A DNA stretch of 64,000 nt from Hymenobacter sedentarius (lineage in GTDB: Bacteria > Bacteroidota > Bacteroidia > Cytophagales > Hymenobacteraceae). The DNA lies in assembly GCF_001507645.1 (NCBI RefSeq), contig NZ_CP013909.1:744001-808000 (forward strand), read 5' to 3'. The position numbers and the translations under genes were made by a program. Below the pieces are notes generated by a model. That model was not told the origin of the DNA and did not search any database. It was given only the letters and a program-made list of their open reading frames with translations. Within the stretch, counting starts at the first letter, position 1. The number at the start of each line of letters is the position of its first letter. This document shows positions 51,921-59,940 of the stretch, piece by piece.

Positions 51921-51976
51921 ATAACGCCGGGACCGACCGGCACCGCAGTCTATTAATAACGCCGGGGCCGACCGGC
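51921..51976. repeat. Pair of 21-bp direct repeats
   Basis: ATAACGCCGGGRCCGACCGGC occurs at 51921-51941 and 51956-51976 (one mismatch), 35 bases apart, each with an internal GCCGG/CCGGC palindrome and a preceding TATTA. It lies between the + strand Hsp20 gene and the - strand membrane-protein gene. Confidence 0.7.
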
Positions 51977-52042
51977 TGCTTCCCCGCTTTTAGGATTTCA
52001 CTCTTGAGCCACCGCCCGCAGCGGTGGTTTTGTTTTTTAGGG

Positions 52043-52366
52043 CTACCCGAACAGCGGGATAATCAGCACGAAGCTCATCACCAGGGCCAGGTAAAACCAG
52101 CCCATTACCTGCCCGCGGTAGCGGCGCGGCAGGCGGTTGCTGAGAATGAGCATGGCCACAATGACCAAGGCCAGGTGCGCCACAAAAAACACCATGGTCT
52201 TCACCCAATTGCTGACAATGGTATTTTCGGCCTGATACTGATTGGACTCGCCCAGGCCCGACGTGAGGTACTGCAGGCCGTAGAAGGCCACCGTTTCGAA
52301 AACGATGAAGAGCAGCAGCCCGGCCAGCAGCGCCGGCTTGGATGATTTTTGGGTTACGTCGGCCAT
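52043..52366 (-). CDS. Hypothetical membrane protein
   Basis: 107-residue membrane protein with three helices (ALLAGLLLFIVFETVAFYGL, KTMVFFVAHLALVIVAMLIL, MGWFYLALVMSFVLIIPLF) and a short basic loop, NRLPRRYRGQ. No family is recognised; it may be a small DUF of Cytophagales. The ATG at 52366 (MADVTQKSSK) is chosen as the first plausible start; upstream codons run antiparallel over neighbouring genes. It starts 5 bases after the stop of the VF530 gene, so the two are probably co-transcribed. Confidence 0.8.
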   Translation of the reverse strand: MADVTQKSSKPALLAGLLLFIVFETVAFYGLQYLTSGLGESNQYQAENTIVSNWVKTMVFFVAHLALVIVAMLILSNRLPRRYRGQVMGWFYLALVMSFVLIIPLFG

Positions 52367-52371
52367 CGGAG

Positions 52372-52647
52372 CTAGGGGCGCGGGCGGCCCTGCACCTCGG
52401 CAGAGCGCGCCTTGATGTACAGCTCTTCGACTTTGGTACGGGCCCAGGGCGTGCGGCGCAAAAAGCTCAGACTTGACTTGATGCTGGGGTTTTCGGCGAA
52501 GCAGTTCATGCGCAGGCGGGCGTCGAGCTCGGGCCAGCCGTAGGCGGCCACAAGGTATTCGAGGATATTGGCGAGCGTGACCCCGTGCAACTCGCGGATG
52601 AGGTGGCCGGATTCGTCGCGGGCGTCGGCGGCGCGGAGGAAGGACAT
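52372..52647 (-). CDS. VF530-family (DUF2132) protein
   Basis: 91 residues. The family motifs HGVTLANILEYLVAAYGW and NPSIKSSLSFLRRTPWAR are complete. Structures of this family show a small helical protein suggested to bind DNA, but no function is established. The ATG at 52647 (MSFLRAADAR) is the natural start. It is the first gene of a two-gene unit with the membrane protein; the GH25 gene diverges from it. Confidence 0.88.
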   Translation of the reverse strand: MSFLRAADARDESGHLIRELHGVTLANILEYLVAAYGWPELDARLRMNCFAENPSIKSSLSFLRRTPWARTKVEELYIKARSAEVQGRPRP

Positions 52648-52722
52648 AGGAAGAAAAGCAGCTGGAACCGTAAAGTTCGCGAAAACCCGGGGCCCCACGC
52701 ACGATGCGCCGCGGCCGGTCGT

Positions 52723-52730
52723 TATTTTTG
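52723..52730 (+). promoter_or_regulatory. -7 promoter box of the GH25 gene
   Basis: TATTTTTG matches TAnnTTTG, 14 bases before the ATG at 52745. No -33 TTTG was seen at the usual distance. Confidence 0.5.
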
Positions 52731-52744
52731 GGCAACTTCGCCCC

Positions 52745-53608
52745 ATGCCCTCCTCGCCCCTCGCCCACCGCCCTGCCAAATCGGCCCGCCGCCCCGCCCG
52801 GCGCAGGGCCTGGCGGCGCGGGCTGCTGGCGCTGCTGCTGCTGGGGTCGGTGCTGGCCACGGTGTACTACCTGCGCCACCGTGTGCAGCTGAACCGCTAC
52901 GCCCGCCGCACGTGGGCCACGCTCACCAAGGGCGGCCTCACGGGCCGCGAAAAAACCCCGCTGCTGGCCGGCTACTCGGTGCACGGCATCGACGTATCGG
53001 CGTACCAGGGCCGCATCGACTGGCCGGAAGTGGCCCGCCACGGGGTGCGGTTTGCCTTCATCAAGGCCAGCGAGGGCGGCACCCTGCGCGACGCCCGCTT
53101 TGCCCGCAACTGGCACGATGCCCGGGCCGCCGGCGTGCTGTGCGGCGCCTACCACTACTTCCAGGCCAACCGCGGCGGCCAGGTACAGGCCGACTTATTT
53201 GCGCGCACCGTGCCCATCGGGCCCGGCGATTTGCCGCCCGTGCTCGACGTGGAAGCGGCCAATTTCCACGACGTGGCTGTGCTGCGCCGCGAGGTGGCCC
53301 GCTGGCTGCGCCTCATCGAAGCGCACTACGGTGTGCGCCCCATCCTCTACTCCAACCACAGCTTCTACAAGCGGCACCTTGCCGGCCACTTCGACAACTA
53401 TCCGCTGTGGCTGGCCCACTACGAAGTGGAGCGCCCCACCATGCCCCGCAACAAGTGGATAATCTGGCAGCATTCCGACGAGGCCTACGTGCCGGGCATC
53501 CGGGGCGTGGTCGATTTCAACGTCTTCCAGGGCAGTTTTGAGTCTTTACAGGCCCTTCGCGTGCCTGCCGCGGCCGCGGCGCCCACCCCCACTTCTCCTC
53601 ACCGCTGA
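52745..53608 (+). CDS. GH25 lysozyme (membrane-anchored)
   Basis: Muramidase cleaving the MurNAc-GlcNAc bond of peptidoglycan, 287 residues. A basic N-terminus (1-25) and a hydrophobic helix (about 26-42: GLLALLLLGSVLATVYYL) form a signal anchor. The catalytic barrel carries HGIDVSAYQGRIDWPEV, FAFIKASEGG, the acidic pair in PPVLDVEAANF, PILYSNHSFY and the closing IWQHSDEAYVPG and VDFNVFQG. The C-terminal tail is Ala/Pro-rich. The ATG at 52745 is preferred; a longer frame upstream covers the divergent gene. It may act in cell-wall remodelling. Confidence 0.95.
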   Translation: MPSSPLAHRPAKSARRPARRRAWRRGLLALLLLGSVLATVYYLRHRVQLNRYARRTWATLTKGGLTGREKTPLLAGYSVHGIDVSAYQGRIDWPEVARHGVRFAFIKASEGGTLRDARFARNWHDARAAGVLCGAYHYFQANRGGQVQADLFARTVPIGPGDLPPVLDVEAANFHDVAVLRREVARWLRLIEAHYGVRPILYSNHSFYKRHLAGHFDNYPLWLAHYEVERPTMPRNKWIIWQHSDEAYVPGIRGVVDFNVFQGSFESLQALRVPAAAAAPTPTSPHR

Positions 53609-53615
53609 CCCTCAT

Positions 53616-53670
53616 AAAAAAAGCCGCCCGGCCCACCATTTCCGAGGAAATGGCCGAGCCGGGCGGCTTG
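53616..53670 (-). terminator. Terminator of the small secreted protein gene
   Basis: A two-part stem, AAGCCGCCCGGC/GCCGGGCGGCTT (53621-53632 with 53658-53669) with inner CCATTTCC/GGAAATGG, is followed on the minus strand by a run of T (53622-53616). It lies about 20 bases past the stop. Confidence 0.88.
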
Positions 53671-53689
53671 CCTTAAGGGGCCGCAACGG

Positions 53690-53923
53690 TTACACTTTGC
53701 GCTTCGAGGTCGTTTTGGTGTGGTGCATTCTGCCGCCGTGATGCGCCGTTTTGGTGCCTCGGGCAGTCACCGACTTTTCTTCTTTCTTGGTTTCGGTCGT
53801 CTCTTCGGATTTGATTTCCGTTTTGCGGTCTTTCGGCATGGGCTTGGTGCCTTGCGCGCTGGCGCTGCCGAAGCCAAAGCCCGTCAGGGCAAGAGCGGCA
53901 AGAAGTTTGAGGGACGTTTTCAT
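53690..53923 (-). CDS. Small secreted charged protein
   Basis: 77-residue exported protein: signal peptide MKTSLKLLAALALTGFGFGS ending near ASA, then a mature part of about 53 residues, extremely rich in Lys, Glu, Thr and Ser (KSEETTETKKEEKSVTA) and ending in a His/Lys-rich tail, KTAHHGGRMHHTKTTSKRKV. It is probably disordered. The His cluster could bind metal, but this is speculation. It has its own terminator; the start is the ATG of a clear signal peptide. Confidence 0.78.
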   Translation of the reverse strand: MKTSLKLLAALALTGFGFGSASAQGTKPMPKDRKTEIKSEETTETKKEEKSVTARGTKTAHHGGRMHHTKTTSKRKV

Positions 53924-53989
53924 GGTTGAGGTTAAAAAGAGGTTGGAGTGGAATTGTGGTAAAATATTGTCGCGGACTTTAAATTTTAG

Positions 53990-54442
53990 ATGAAGATGTA
54001 CCTGAGAGCCACCTTTTTGCGCATCGGCCTATGGGGCATCCGCCTCGTTCCGCTGCTCGTGCTGGCGCTGCTGGCCTCCTGCAACAGCAGCCGCAACGTG
54101 GGCCACGGCGGCCCCGCCGCCCCCCGCGGCGCCTATACCCAGAAAGGCCTAGGCTCTTACTACGCCAATAAATTTGCGGGCCGGGCCACGGCCAGCGGCT
54201 CCACTTACCGGCCCGGCGAGATGACCGCCGCCCACAACACCCTGCCGTTTGGCACCGTCATCCGGGTAACCAACACCCGCAACGGCCGCTCCGTAGACGT
54301 GACCGTGACCGACCGGGGCCCGCACACCAAGGGCTACATCGTGGACGTGTCGCGGCGCGCTGCCGTCCAGCTCGACATCATCGAAGCCGGCGTGGTGCCC
54401 GTGCTGGTTACCGTGATTAAGCCCGCCGACGGCTCCCGCTAA
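53990..54442 (+). CDS. RlpA-like septal lytic transglycosylase-family lipoprotein
   Basis: 150-residue lipoprotein. The leader with a lipobox (LVLALLASCNSS, Cys about 31) is followed by a double-psi beta-barrel: GSYYANKFAGRATASG, MTAAHNTLPFGTVIRVTN, and VTDRGPHTKGYIVDVSRRAA, all RlpA hallmarks. There is no SPOR domain, so septal targeting is not assured. In some bacteria RlpA cleaves peptidoglycan lacking stem peptides. The ATG at 53990 is used; a second ATG two codons on is equally plausible. Confidence 0.92.
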   Translation: MKMYLRATFLRIGLWGIRLVPLLVLALLASCNSSRNVGHGGPAAPRGAYTQKGLGSYYANKFAGRATASGSTYRPGEMTAAHNTLPFGTVIRVTNTRNGRSVDVTVTDRGPHTKGYIVDVSRRAAVQLDIIEAGVVPVLVTVIKPADGSR

Positions 54443-54486
54443 ACCCTTTTTGATGGCTCCGCCACGCTATTTGTAATTTCGCCCCT

Positions 54487-54681
54487 ATGAATATCCGCAA
54501 GAAGGTGCACTGCACCCTGCCGCCCGGCATCAACCGCTACGCCGCCCTCGACCTGTGGGTGCCGGCCGCCGAAGACGAAGGCTGGTCCGAAGCCGAAGTG
54601 CAGTACGTGCTCGACGAAGTAGTGGAAGCCGAAGACGATGCCGCCGGCCTGGAAGTGCTGGCCTGGTACACCGCCAAGTAG
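54487..54681 (+). CDS. Small acidic hypothetical protein
   Basis: 64-residue soluble protein with no known domain. The N-terminus is basic (MNIRKKVHCTLPPGINRYAA) and the rest acidic (EDEGWSEAEVQYVLDEVVEA), with the ending GLEVLAWYTAK. A possible -7 box TAATTTCG lies 14 bases before the start, preceded by TTTTTG at about 21 bases. GC-rich codon use matches the neighbours, which supports a real gene. Confidence 0.65.
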   Translation: MNIRKKVHCTLPPGINRYAALDLWVPAAEDEGWSEAEVQYVLDEVVEAEDDAAGLEVLAWYTAK

Positions 54682-54738
54682 CTGGCACATTCTGCTCAGC
54701 AGCGAATTGAGCTAAATAACGCGCTTACGAACAGGCTA

Positions 54739-55113
54739 CTAGCCGGCCTGCGGAGCAGGGCGCACCGCCTGACGCAACCAGGTGCCCGCCAGCGCTGCTA
54801 CACCCCCAACCAAGCCCGCCACCACACCCGTGACGAGCACCAAAACAACGGCCGAACCGCCCAGCGGCAGCAATTGAGCTACCCGGTGGGCCAGCAGACC
54901 CTCGTTTTGGTACGCGAGCCAGGCTGCCGGCACTAGCCAGCTCAACCCTGCCCCTCCAAAGCCCGCCCCAAAAGCCGCCCCGCCCGAAGGCATCAGGGTA
55001 AACCCCAGCGCAAACGCCACCACCGCCATGCTCCACCACGGCAAGTCCAGTTGCACGGCCGTGGAAAGCACAAAAATGAGCAGCAGCAAAAGCCAAGGGT
55101 TACGCCAATTCAT
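54739..55113 (-). CDS. Hypothetical membrane protein
   Basis: 124-residue membrane protein with hydrophobic segments WLLLLLIFVLSTAVQLDL, MAVVAFALGFTLM, AAFGAGFGGAGLSWLVPAAW and SAVVLVLVTGVVAGLVGGVA. The reading frame starting MNWRNPW is preferred to an overlapping frame (54725-55096) because it gives a coherent membrane topology. No family is recognised. It converges on the small acidic gene. Confidence 0.7.
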   Translation of the reverse strand: MNWRNPWLLLLLIFVLSTAVQLDLPWWSMAVVAFALGFTLMPSGGAAFGAGFGGAGLSWLVPAAWLAYQNEGLLAHRVAQLLPLGGSAVVLVLVTGVVAGLVGGVAALAGTWLRQAVRPAPQAG

Positions 55114-55168
55114 GCGGGCAAAGTAACACGAATAGCGGCGATGGAGCTAGTAGGTACCTCACCTGGGT

Positions 55169-55330
55169 GGAACCTCACCCCCGGCCCCTCTCCAAAAGAG
55201 AGGGGAGCCACGGCACATAGTGCAGCTCAATTTCAAACCAAAAGGCCCGGCTCAATTTTGAGCCGGGCCTTTTTACTGGATTACCGTCAGGCTCCCCTCT
55301 CTTTTGGAGAGGGGCCGGGGGTGAGGTTCC
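55169..55330. repeat. Composite inverted-repeat element, copy B
   Basis: Perfect 41-bp inverted arms (55169-55209 and 55290-55330) identical to those at 8800-8963, with an 80-base core holding a terminator. The core flanks are in the opposite order from copy A. The right arm ends 1 base before the stop codon of the YedK gene. Confidence 0.9.
55240..55275. terminator. Terminator inside composite repeat B
   Basis: AAAAGGCCCGGCTCAA/TTGAGCCGGGCCTTTT (55240-55255 with 55258-55273) with T on both outer sides. It is well placed to end the minus-strand YedK transcript. Confidence 0.85.
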
Positions 55331-55331
55331 C

Positions 55332-55994
55332 CTATGCCGCAGCCAGCACTTCAGCGTCATTATTAGCAGGCGAATTCACGCGCTTGCTGATAACGTACTC
55401 TTTCATGGCGGCCGCGTCGTAGGGCATCAGCAGGTGCTGGTGGGCTTCCAGGCCCAGGCCATCATCCAGCCAGGCTTGCTCGGCCGAGCGGCTGGGCAGA
55501 ATGACGGGCATGCGATTGTGAATGTTGGCCATTAGCGCATTGGGGTCGGTGGTGACGATGGTGAACGTAGGGTGTAGCTCGCCGGTGCTGCGGTCGAGCC
55601 ACTCGTCCCAGAGGCCGGCAAAGGCAAACGGCTCCTCGCTGCGCAGCAGAATCCGGTGCGGCACCTTGCCCGCGGGCGTGGTTTGCCACTCGTAGAAGCT
55701 ATCGGCCAGCACCAGGCAGCGCCGGCGGTCCAGCAGCTGCCGGAAAGACGGTTTTTCGGCCAGCGTTTCGGCGCGGGCGTTGATGGGCTTGGGGCCGTGG
55801 GCCGGGTCTTTGCTCCAACTGGGTACCAGGCCCCAGCTCAGTAACTGAATCTGGTGGGGAGCGGCGTTGGTGATGACCGGCAGGCGCTGCGAGGGCGCGG
55901 CGTTGAAGGTAGTGGGCGGCTGCTCGGTGAACTTAGCGTCGAAACGCTGCTCAACAACGGGCGCCGGGGCGATGAACGTGTAACGGCCACACAT
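55332..55994 (-). CDS. SOS response-associated peptidase-fold protein (YedK/HMCES)
   Basis: 220-residue SRAP-domain protein that crosslinks to abasic sites in single-stranded DNA. The catalytic Cys2 lies in MCGRYTF; FNAAPSQRLPVI, LLSWGLVPSW, NARAETLAEKPSFR, CLVLADSFYEWQ and IHNRMPVILP complete the family motifs (Asn, Glu and His of the active site). The ATG start is fixed by the need for Cys2. It lies next to the right arm of a composite repeat and does not adjoin other repair genes. Confidence 0.95.
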   Translation of the reverse strand: MCGRYTFIAPAPVVEQRFDAKFTEQPPTTFNAAPSQRLPVITNAAPHQIQLLSWGLVPSWSKDPAHGPKPINARAETLAEKPSFRQLLDRRRCLVLADSFYEWQTTPAGKVPHRILLRSEEPFAFAGLWDEWLDRSTGELHPTFTIVTTDPNALMANIHNRMPVILPSRSAEQAWLDDGLGLEAHQHLLMPYDAAAMKEYVISKRVNSPANNDAEVLAAA

Positions 55995-56051
55995 GCGGAA
56001 AGGCGTGAAATGGTGAGGTTAAAAATGGCTTTTTTGCCTCTTTTTAACACT

Positions 56052-56101
56052 AAACGGCCCTTTATCATTCAGGTTTACCCCGAATAGATAAAGGGCCGTT
56101 T
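56052..56101. terminator. Hairpin after the GlgP-like gene
   Basis: A perfect 15-bp stem AAACGGCCCTTTATC/GATAAAGGGCCGTTT (56052-56066 with 56087-56101) with a 20-base loop lies about 30 bases past the stop. The T-run on the minus strand is short (GTTTAG). Confidence 0.65.
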
Positions 56102-56131
56102 GGGCACTTACCGGTTCACAACTGCAGCTTT

Positions 56132-57778
56132 CTATTTGTAGAGCTGCTCGTAGTACTGCTTGGCCATGCGGCCCGACTCAAACTCGGGCTCTACGTCCTT
56201 CATGGCGTTTTTCACCACCTTCAGAAACTGCTTGGGCTGCTCGTAGTACATCGGCAGCACCTTGGTTTCGAGCACGTCGAGCAGGGTGGTGGCCTCCTGG
56301 TCGTCCTTCACGTTGTCGGGCAGCTCCACTTCGGCGTGCGCGATGAGGAAGCCGTTGTCGCCGTCGCGGCAGAATTCGGGAATCCAGCCGTCGGCAATGC
56401 TCAGGTTCACGCTTGCGTTCATGGCGGCGGTCATGCCGCTGGTGCCACTGGCCTCGCGGGGGAAGCGGGGCGTGTTGAGCCAGATGTCGGAGCCTTTTTT
56501 CAGCGCGGCCGACAGACCCAGTTCGTAGCCCGTGAGCACGGCGCAGTTTTTCAGGTGGGCCGTGCGCTGGATAATTTCATTGAACAGGTCCACGGCGCCA
56601 AAGTCCTTGGGGTAAGGCTTGCCGGCCCAAATCATCTGGATGGGCCGCTTGGTGTTGCTGGCCAGCTGCACAAACCGGTCGAAGTGGCGCAGAATCAGGT
56701 CGGCGCGCTTGTAGCCGGCAAAGCGGCGGGACCACACGATGGTCAGCACGTCGGGGTCGAAGAGGTTGCCGGTTTGGTCGGCCACAATCTTGAACAGGTC
56801 CTTTTTCAGCTCGCGCTTGCGGGCCAGCAGGGCGGCGTCGTCCTTGGCTTTGTTGGCGGCGGCCAGCTGTGGGTCGCGCCAATAGAGGCCGTTCTGGCTG
56901 TTGGTGATGGGGATGATGGGGCAGATGCCCTCGTAGTGGCCCCACATTTCCAGGCTCACGATGCCGTGCACCTTGCTCACGGCGTTGGCCTTGCGGGAGA
57001 AGCGCAGGGCGGTGAGCGTGTAGTTCAGCGCGTCGTTCTCGATGCGGGCCACGCGGCGGATTTCCTGCTCGGGCACGTCGCCAAAGAAGCTCATGTCGGT
57101 GAGCAGCTTCATGGGGCGCTCCTCGTTGCCGGCCAGCTCGGGGGTGTGCGTGGTGAATACCAGGCGCTTCTGCACTTCGGCCAGGCTGCGGCCGTGCTGC
57201 TCGTAGAGATAGAACGCCAGCGGCAGGCCGTGGCCCTCGTTGAGGTGGTACACGTCGGTCTTGCGGCCGAGCAAGTCGAGCAGCTTGCCGCCGCCCACGC
57301 CCAGCAGGATGCTCTGGGCCACGCGGGCTGCCGCGTCCGGGTCGTAGAGGTGGTGCGAGATGGTGCGCGAGATGTAGTCGTTCTCGGCAATGTCGGTGGT
57401 CAGGAAGAACATCGGCACGGTGCCAAACACCTCCGGCGCCAGGTACAGGGCCTTCACGTGCACATCGGCCCCGTGAATGGTGATGGGAAACACCAGGCCG
57501 GTATCTTCCAAAAACGAGTAGTGCTTCTGGCGGAACTCGGCCCGCATGGTCTGGTCTTCGTTGCGACCCTGGTCGTAGTAGCCGAAGCTCCACAGAATGC
57601 TGATGCCCACCAGGTTCTGCTTCAGCTCGTAGGCCGAGCGCATGTGTGAGCCCGCCAGGAAGCCCAGGCCACCGGAGTACGTTTTCAGGGATTGGTCGAT
57701 GGCAAACTCCATCGAGAAGTACGCCGCGGCCGTCTTGTATTTAGCTGCCGGCGTGTAAGGGTTGAACGTAAAAGCCAT
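56132..57778 (-). CDS. Short alpha-glucan phosphorylase-like protein (GT35)
   Basis: 548-residue GT35-type protein, shorter than classical glycogen phosphorylases. Seen: AAYFSMEFAIDQSLKTYSGG, LAGSHMRSA, GYYDQG, YHLNEGHGLPLAFY, VFTTHTPELAGNEE, VWSRRFAGYKRADLILRHFD, and IWAGKPYPKDF. The PLP segment reads EASGTSGMTAAMNASVNLS: the lysine that normally follows GTSGM is Thr, so the usual Schiff-base residue is missing. It may be a non-PLP glucan-active relative or use another route. The ATG at 57778 (MAFTFNPYTP) is chosen; an upstream frame is not conserved. It is near two GH13 genes but on the opposite strand. Confidence 0.85.
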   Translation of the reverse strand: MAFTFNPYTPAAKYKTAAAYFSMEFAIDQSLKTYSGGLGFLAGSHMRSAYELKQNLVGISILWSFGYYDQGRNEDQTMRAEFRQKHYSFLEDTGLVFPITIHGADVHVKALYLAPEVFGTVPMFFLTTDIAENDYISRTISHHLYDPDAAARVAQSILLGVGGGKLLDLLGRKTDVYHLNEGHGLPLAFYLYEQHGRSLAEVQKRLVFTTHTPELAGNEERPMKLLTDMSFFGDVPEQEIRRVARIENDALNYTLTALRFSRKANAVSKVHGIVSLEMWGHYEGICPIIPITNSQNGLYWRDPQLAAANKAKDDAALLARKRELKKDLFKIVADQTGNLFDPDVLTIVWSRRFAGYKRADLILRHFDRFVQLASNTKRPIQMIWAGKPYPKDFGAVDLFNEIIQRTAHLKNCAVLTGYELGLSAALKKGSDIWLNTPRFPREASGTSGMTAAMNASVNLSIADGWIPEFCRDGDNGFLIAHAEVELPDNVKDDQEATTLLDVLETKVLPMYYEQPKQFLKVVKNAMKDVEPEFESGRMAKQYYEQLYK

Positions 57779-58311
57779 AGAAACATATCGCGCACGCTGC
57801 TGCCTGCGCCTGAGAGAGAAAATGCGAGATGGGGAAAACGGAGGCCGGAACTTCGACCTTAGCCCGCTGGGGGCGCAAGGTCCGAAGCATTCGACAAAGA
57901 ACACAAAATGCCCGATAACCGAAAGCAGGCCAAGACTCAAAAGCCCTATGCGTCAGCGGGCTAGGCCCGACTACCGTAAAATTGGGCCAGCGGCTAGCCC
58001 GTCTAGGGCCGGAGCTTATCGGTGCCGAGGCTTTTTAGACAGAATCTACCTGCGTGGAAGGAAAATTAAAGAAACAATAAGCCTCCCGCTGGAGGCCGAA
58101 CAATCAGTCTCTAACGGACGAGCTATAAGCCGGGTTTAAAAGAAGCCTTTTTTAACAAATAAATACAATCACGAAATTGGTAATAACTATTTCCATCAAA
58201 TACACTATTCGTATATGCCATAATCTTACACTTCGTCTTCATACAATGTAAGTAACTAGCTATATTAACTTTGGCTGAATATTTCCACTTCCCATTTCAG
58301 CCCAATCCCTT
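57779..58311. other. Intergenic region between the GlgP-like and lipoprotein genes
   Basis: A 533-base gap with no convincing gene. The last 170 bases are strongly AT-rich. TAACTTTG (58266-58273) matches the -7 consensus 38 bases before the lipoprotein ATG. A small GCCTCC/GGAGGC hairpin lies at about 58081-58096. The GlgP-gene promoter must also be here on the minus strand but was not recognised. Confidence 0.5.
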
Positions 58312-59751
58312 ATGCGCATGTCCTTTTCCGTACGCACCTTCGCGGCGCCCCTACTTGGAGCAATGCTATTTGCAAGCTGCTCCAAATCGGAGCTGACCCC
58401 GGCTACGCCCACGGCCACCGTCCTCCGGGCCGACGTTTCGGCGACGGGCTTCCCGGAGGGGTTTGAAACGGGCACCAAAACTGCCTACACCACCGGCAGC
58501 GTCACGCTGGGCTCGGGCTCCTGGACTCTGAACGATGCCCTGATTGGCAACACCACCGCCGACGTCAAGACCGGCACGCAGTCGGCGCGGGTGCGCAACA
58601 GCGGCTCGCTGAGCATGAACTTCGACCTGGCCGGTGGCGCCGGCGCCGTTACGGTCGACCACGCCAAGTACGGCACCGACGCCAGCAGCACCTGGGAGCT
58701 GTGGGCCTCCACCAACAGCGGCAGCACCTACACCAAAGTGGGCAGCACCATCACCACCAGCACCACTGCGCTCAGCACGGCCTCTTTCACCGTGAACCTA
58801 GCCGGCGCCGTGCGCCTGCAGGTGCGCAAAACCGACGGCACCACCAACCGCATCAGCTTCGACAACATCACGGTGCAGAGCTACGGCAGCGGCGGCGGTG
58901 GCTCCACGGGCGGCACCAAGTTCCTGTTTGACGCCAGCCACGCCGAGCTGGCCGGCAACGCCGACTGGGCCCTGGACGTGGACGCTGGCGTGACGCCCCG
59001 CTACCCCACCCCCGCGGCATCGGGCATCACGAGCACCACGGCCGAAACCTACTGGACGGCGGCGCTCTCCTCCTGGGGCGTGGCCCTGGTGAAGCTGGGC
59101 AACTCGGTGGAAAACCTGCCCGCAGGCACGGCCCTCACCTACGGCAATGCCTCCAACCCCCAGGACCTGGCCAACTACAACGTGTTTGTGGTGGATGAGC
59201 CCAACACGCTGTTTACCGCGGCGGAGAAGACGGCCATCATCAGCTTCGTGCAAAACGGCGGCGGCTTGTTCCTGATTTCCGACCACGACATCTCCGACCG
59301 CAACAACGACGGCTACGACTCGGTCGACATCTGGAACGACCTGATGACCAACAACTCGGTGCAGGCCAACCCATTCGGCCTGAGCATCAACTACACCAAC
59401 ATTTCCGAAACCACCAGCAACGTGCTGGCCAGCAGCACCAACCCCATTCTGCACGGCTCGCAGGGCGACGTCACCCAGCTCAAGTTCAGCAACGGCGCCA
59501 CCATCACCAAAACCAGCGGCTCGCAGGCCCAGCCCCTGATTTGGCAGACCACGGCCACGCAGGGCCTCACCAACATTATGTGCGCCAGCAGCACCTACGG
59601 CACCGGCCGCGTGGTAGTCATCACCGACTCCTCGCCGGCCGACGACGGCACCGGCAGCCCCGGCAACACCGTGTACCCGGGCTGGACCGAAATTGCCAGC
59701 CACGCCAAGCTGCACATGAACGCCTCGCTCTGGCTGGCCAAGCAATTGTAA
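58312..59751 (+). CDS. Surface lipoprotein with beta-sandwich and GATase-like domains
   Basis: 479-residue lipoprotein. Signal with lipobox (GAMLFASCSK, Cys about 23), then a beta-sandwich domain (about 45-190) with GSWTLNDALIGNT, GTQSARVRNSGSLSMNFDLA, and DGTTNRISFDNITVQ, common in secreted Bacteroidota nucleases and hydrolases. A Gly-rich linker leads to a Rossmann-like domain (about 205-479): FLFDASHAELAGNADWALDV, NVFVVDEPNTLFTAAEKTAI, FVQNGGGLFLISDHDISD, and RVVVITDSSPADDGTG. It resembles DUF4350/ThuA-type amidotransferase-like folds with no obvious catalytic Cys, so a binding or scaffolding role is possible. A -7 box lies upstream. Confidence 0.75.
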   Translation: MRMSFSVRTFAAPLLGAMLFASCSKSELTPATPTATVLRADVSATGFPEGFETGTKTAYTTGSVTLGSGSWTLNDALIGNTTADVKTGTQSARVRNSGSLSMNFDLAGGAGAVTVDHAKYGTDASSTWELWASTNSGSTYTKVGSTITTSTTALSTASFTVNLAGAVRLQVRKTDGTTNRISFDNITVQSYGSGGGGSTGGTKFLFDASHAELAGNADWALDVDAGVTPRYPTPAASGITSTTAETYWTAALSSWGVALVKLGNSVENLPAGTALTYGNASNPQDLANYNVFVVDEPNTLFTAAEKTAIISFVQNGGGLFLISDHDISDRNNDGYDSVDIWNDLMTNNSVQANPFGLSINYTNISETTSNVLASSTNPILHGSQGDVTQLKFSNGATITKTSGSQAQPLIWQTTATQGLTNIMCASSTYGTGRVVVITDSSPADDGTGSPGNTVYPGWTEIASHAKLHMNASLWLAKQL

Positions 59752-59802
59752 GGCGCTAAGCGCCGGCGGGCTACGTGCCCGGCCAGCACCTGTTCATTCC
59801 TT

Positions 59803-59838
59803 AAAAAGCCCGCTCCTGGATAAGGAGCGGGCTTTTTT
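59803..59838 (+). terminator. Terminator after the lipoprotein gene
   Basis: AAAAAGCCCGCTCCT/AGGAGCGGGCTTTTT (59803-59817 with 59823-59837) with a 5-base loop is a perfect stem with T on both sides. It lies 51 bases past the stop. Confidence 0.92.
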
Positions 59839-59940
59839 GTGGTGGGCTTTGCCTCCGGACGCGGAGCGGCCATACAGGACCTTGCCCACTAAAACCGTTA
59901 CTTTGACGTTCCGAAGCTCTTTTACGGTACCGTTTCGTTT

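Noticed and set aside
52367..53155. A 370-codon minus-strand frame joining the membrane protein to upstream sequence
   Set aside because: It overlaps the VF530 gene and lies antisense to the GH25 gene; only its last 107 codons make a plausible protein.
54725..55096. Alternative overlapping minus frame in the membrane-protein gene
   Set aside because: It is Gly/Arg/Cys-rich without membrane topology, whereas the frame 54739-55113 gives a coherent membrane protein.
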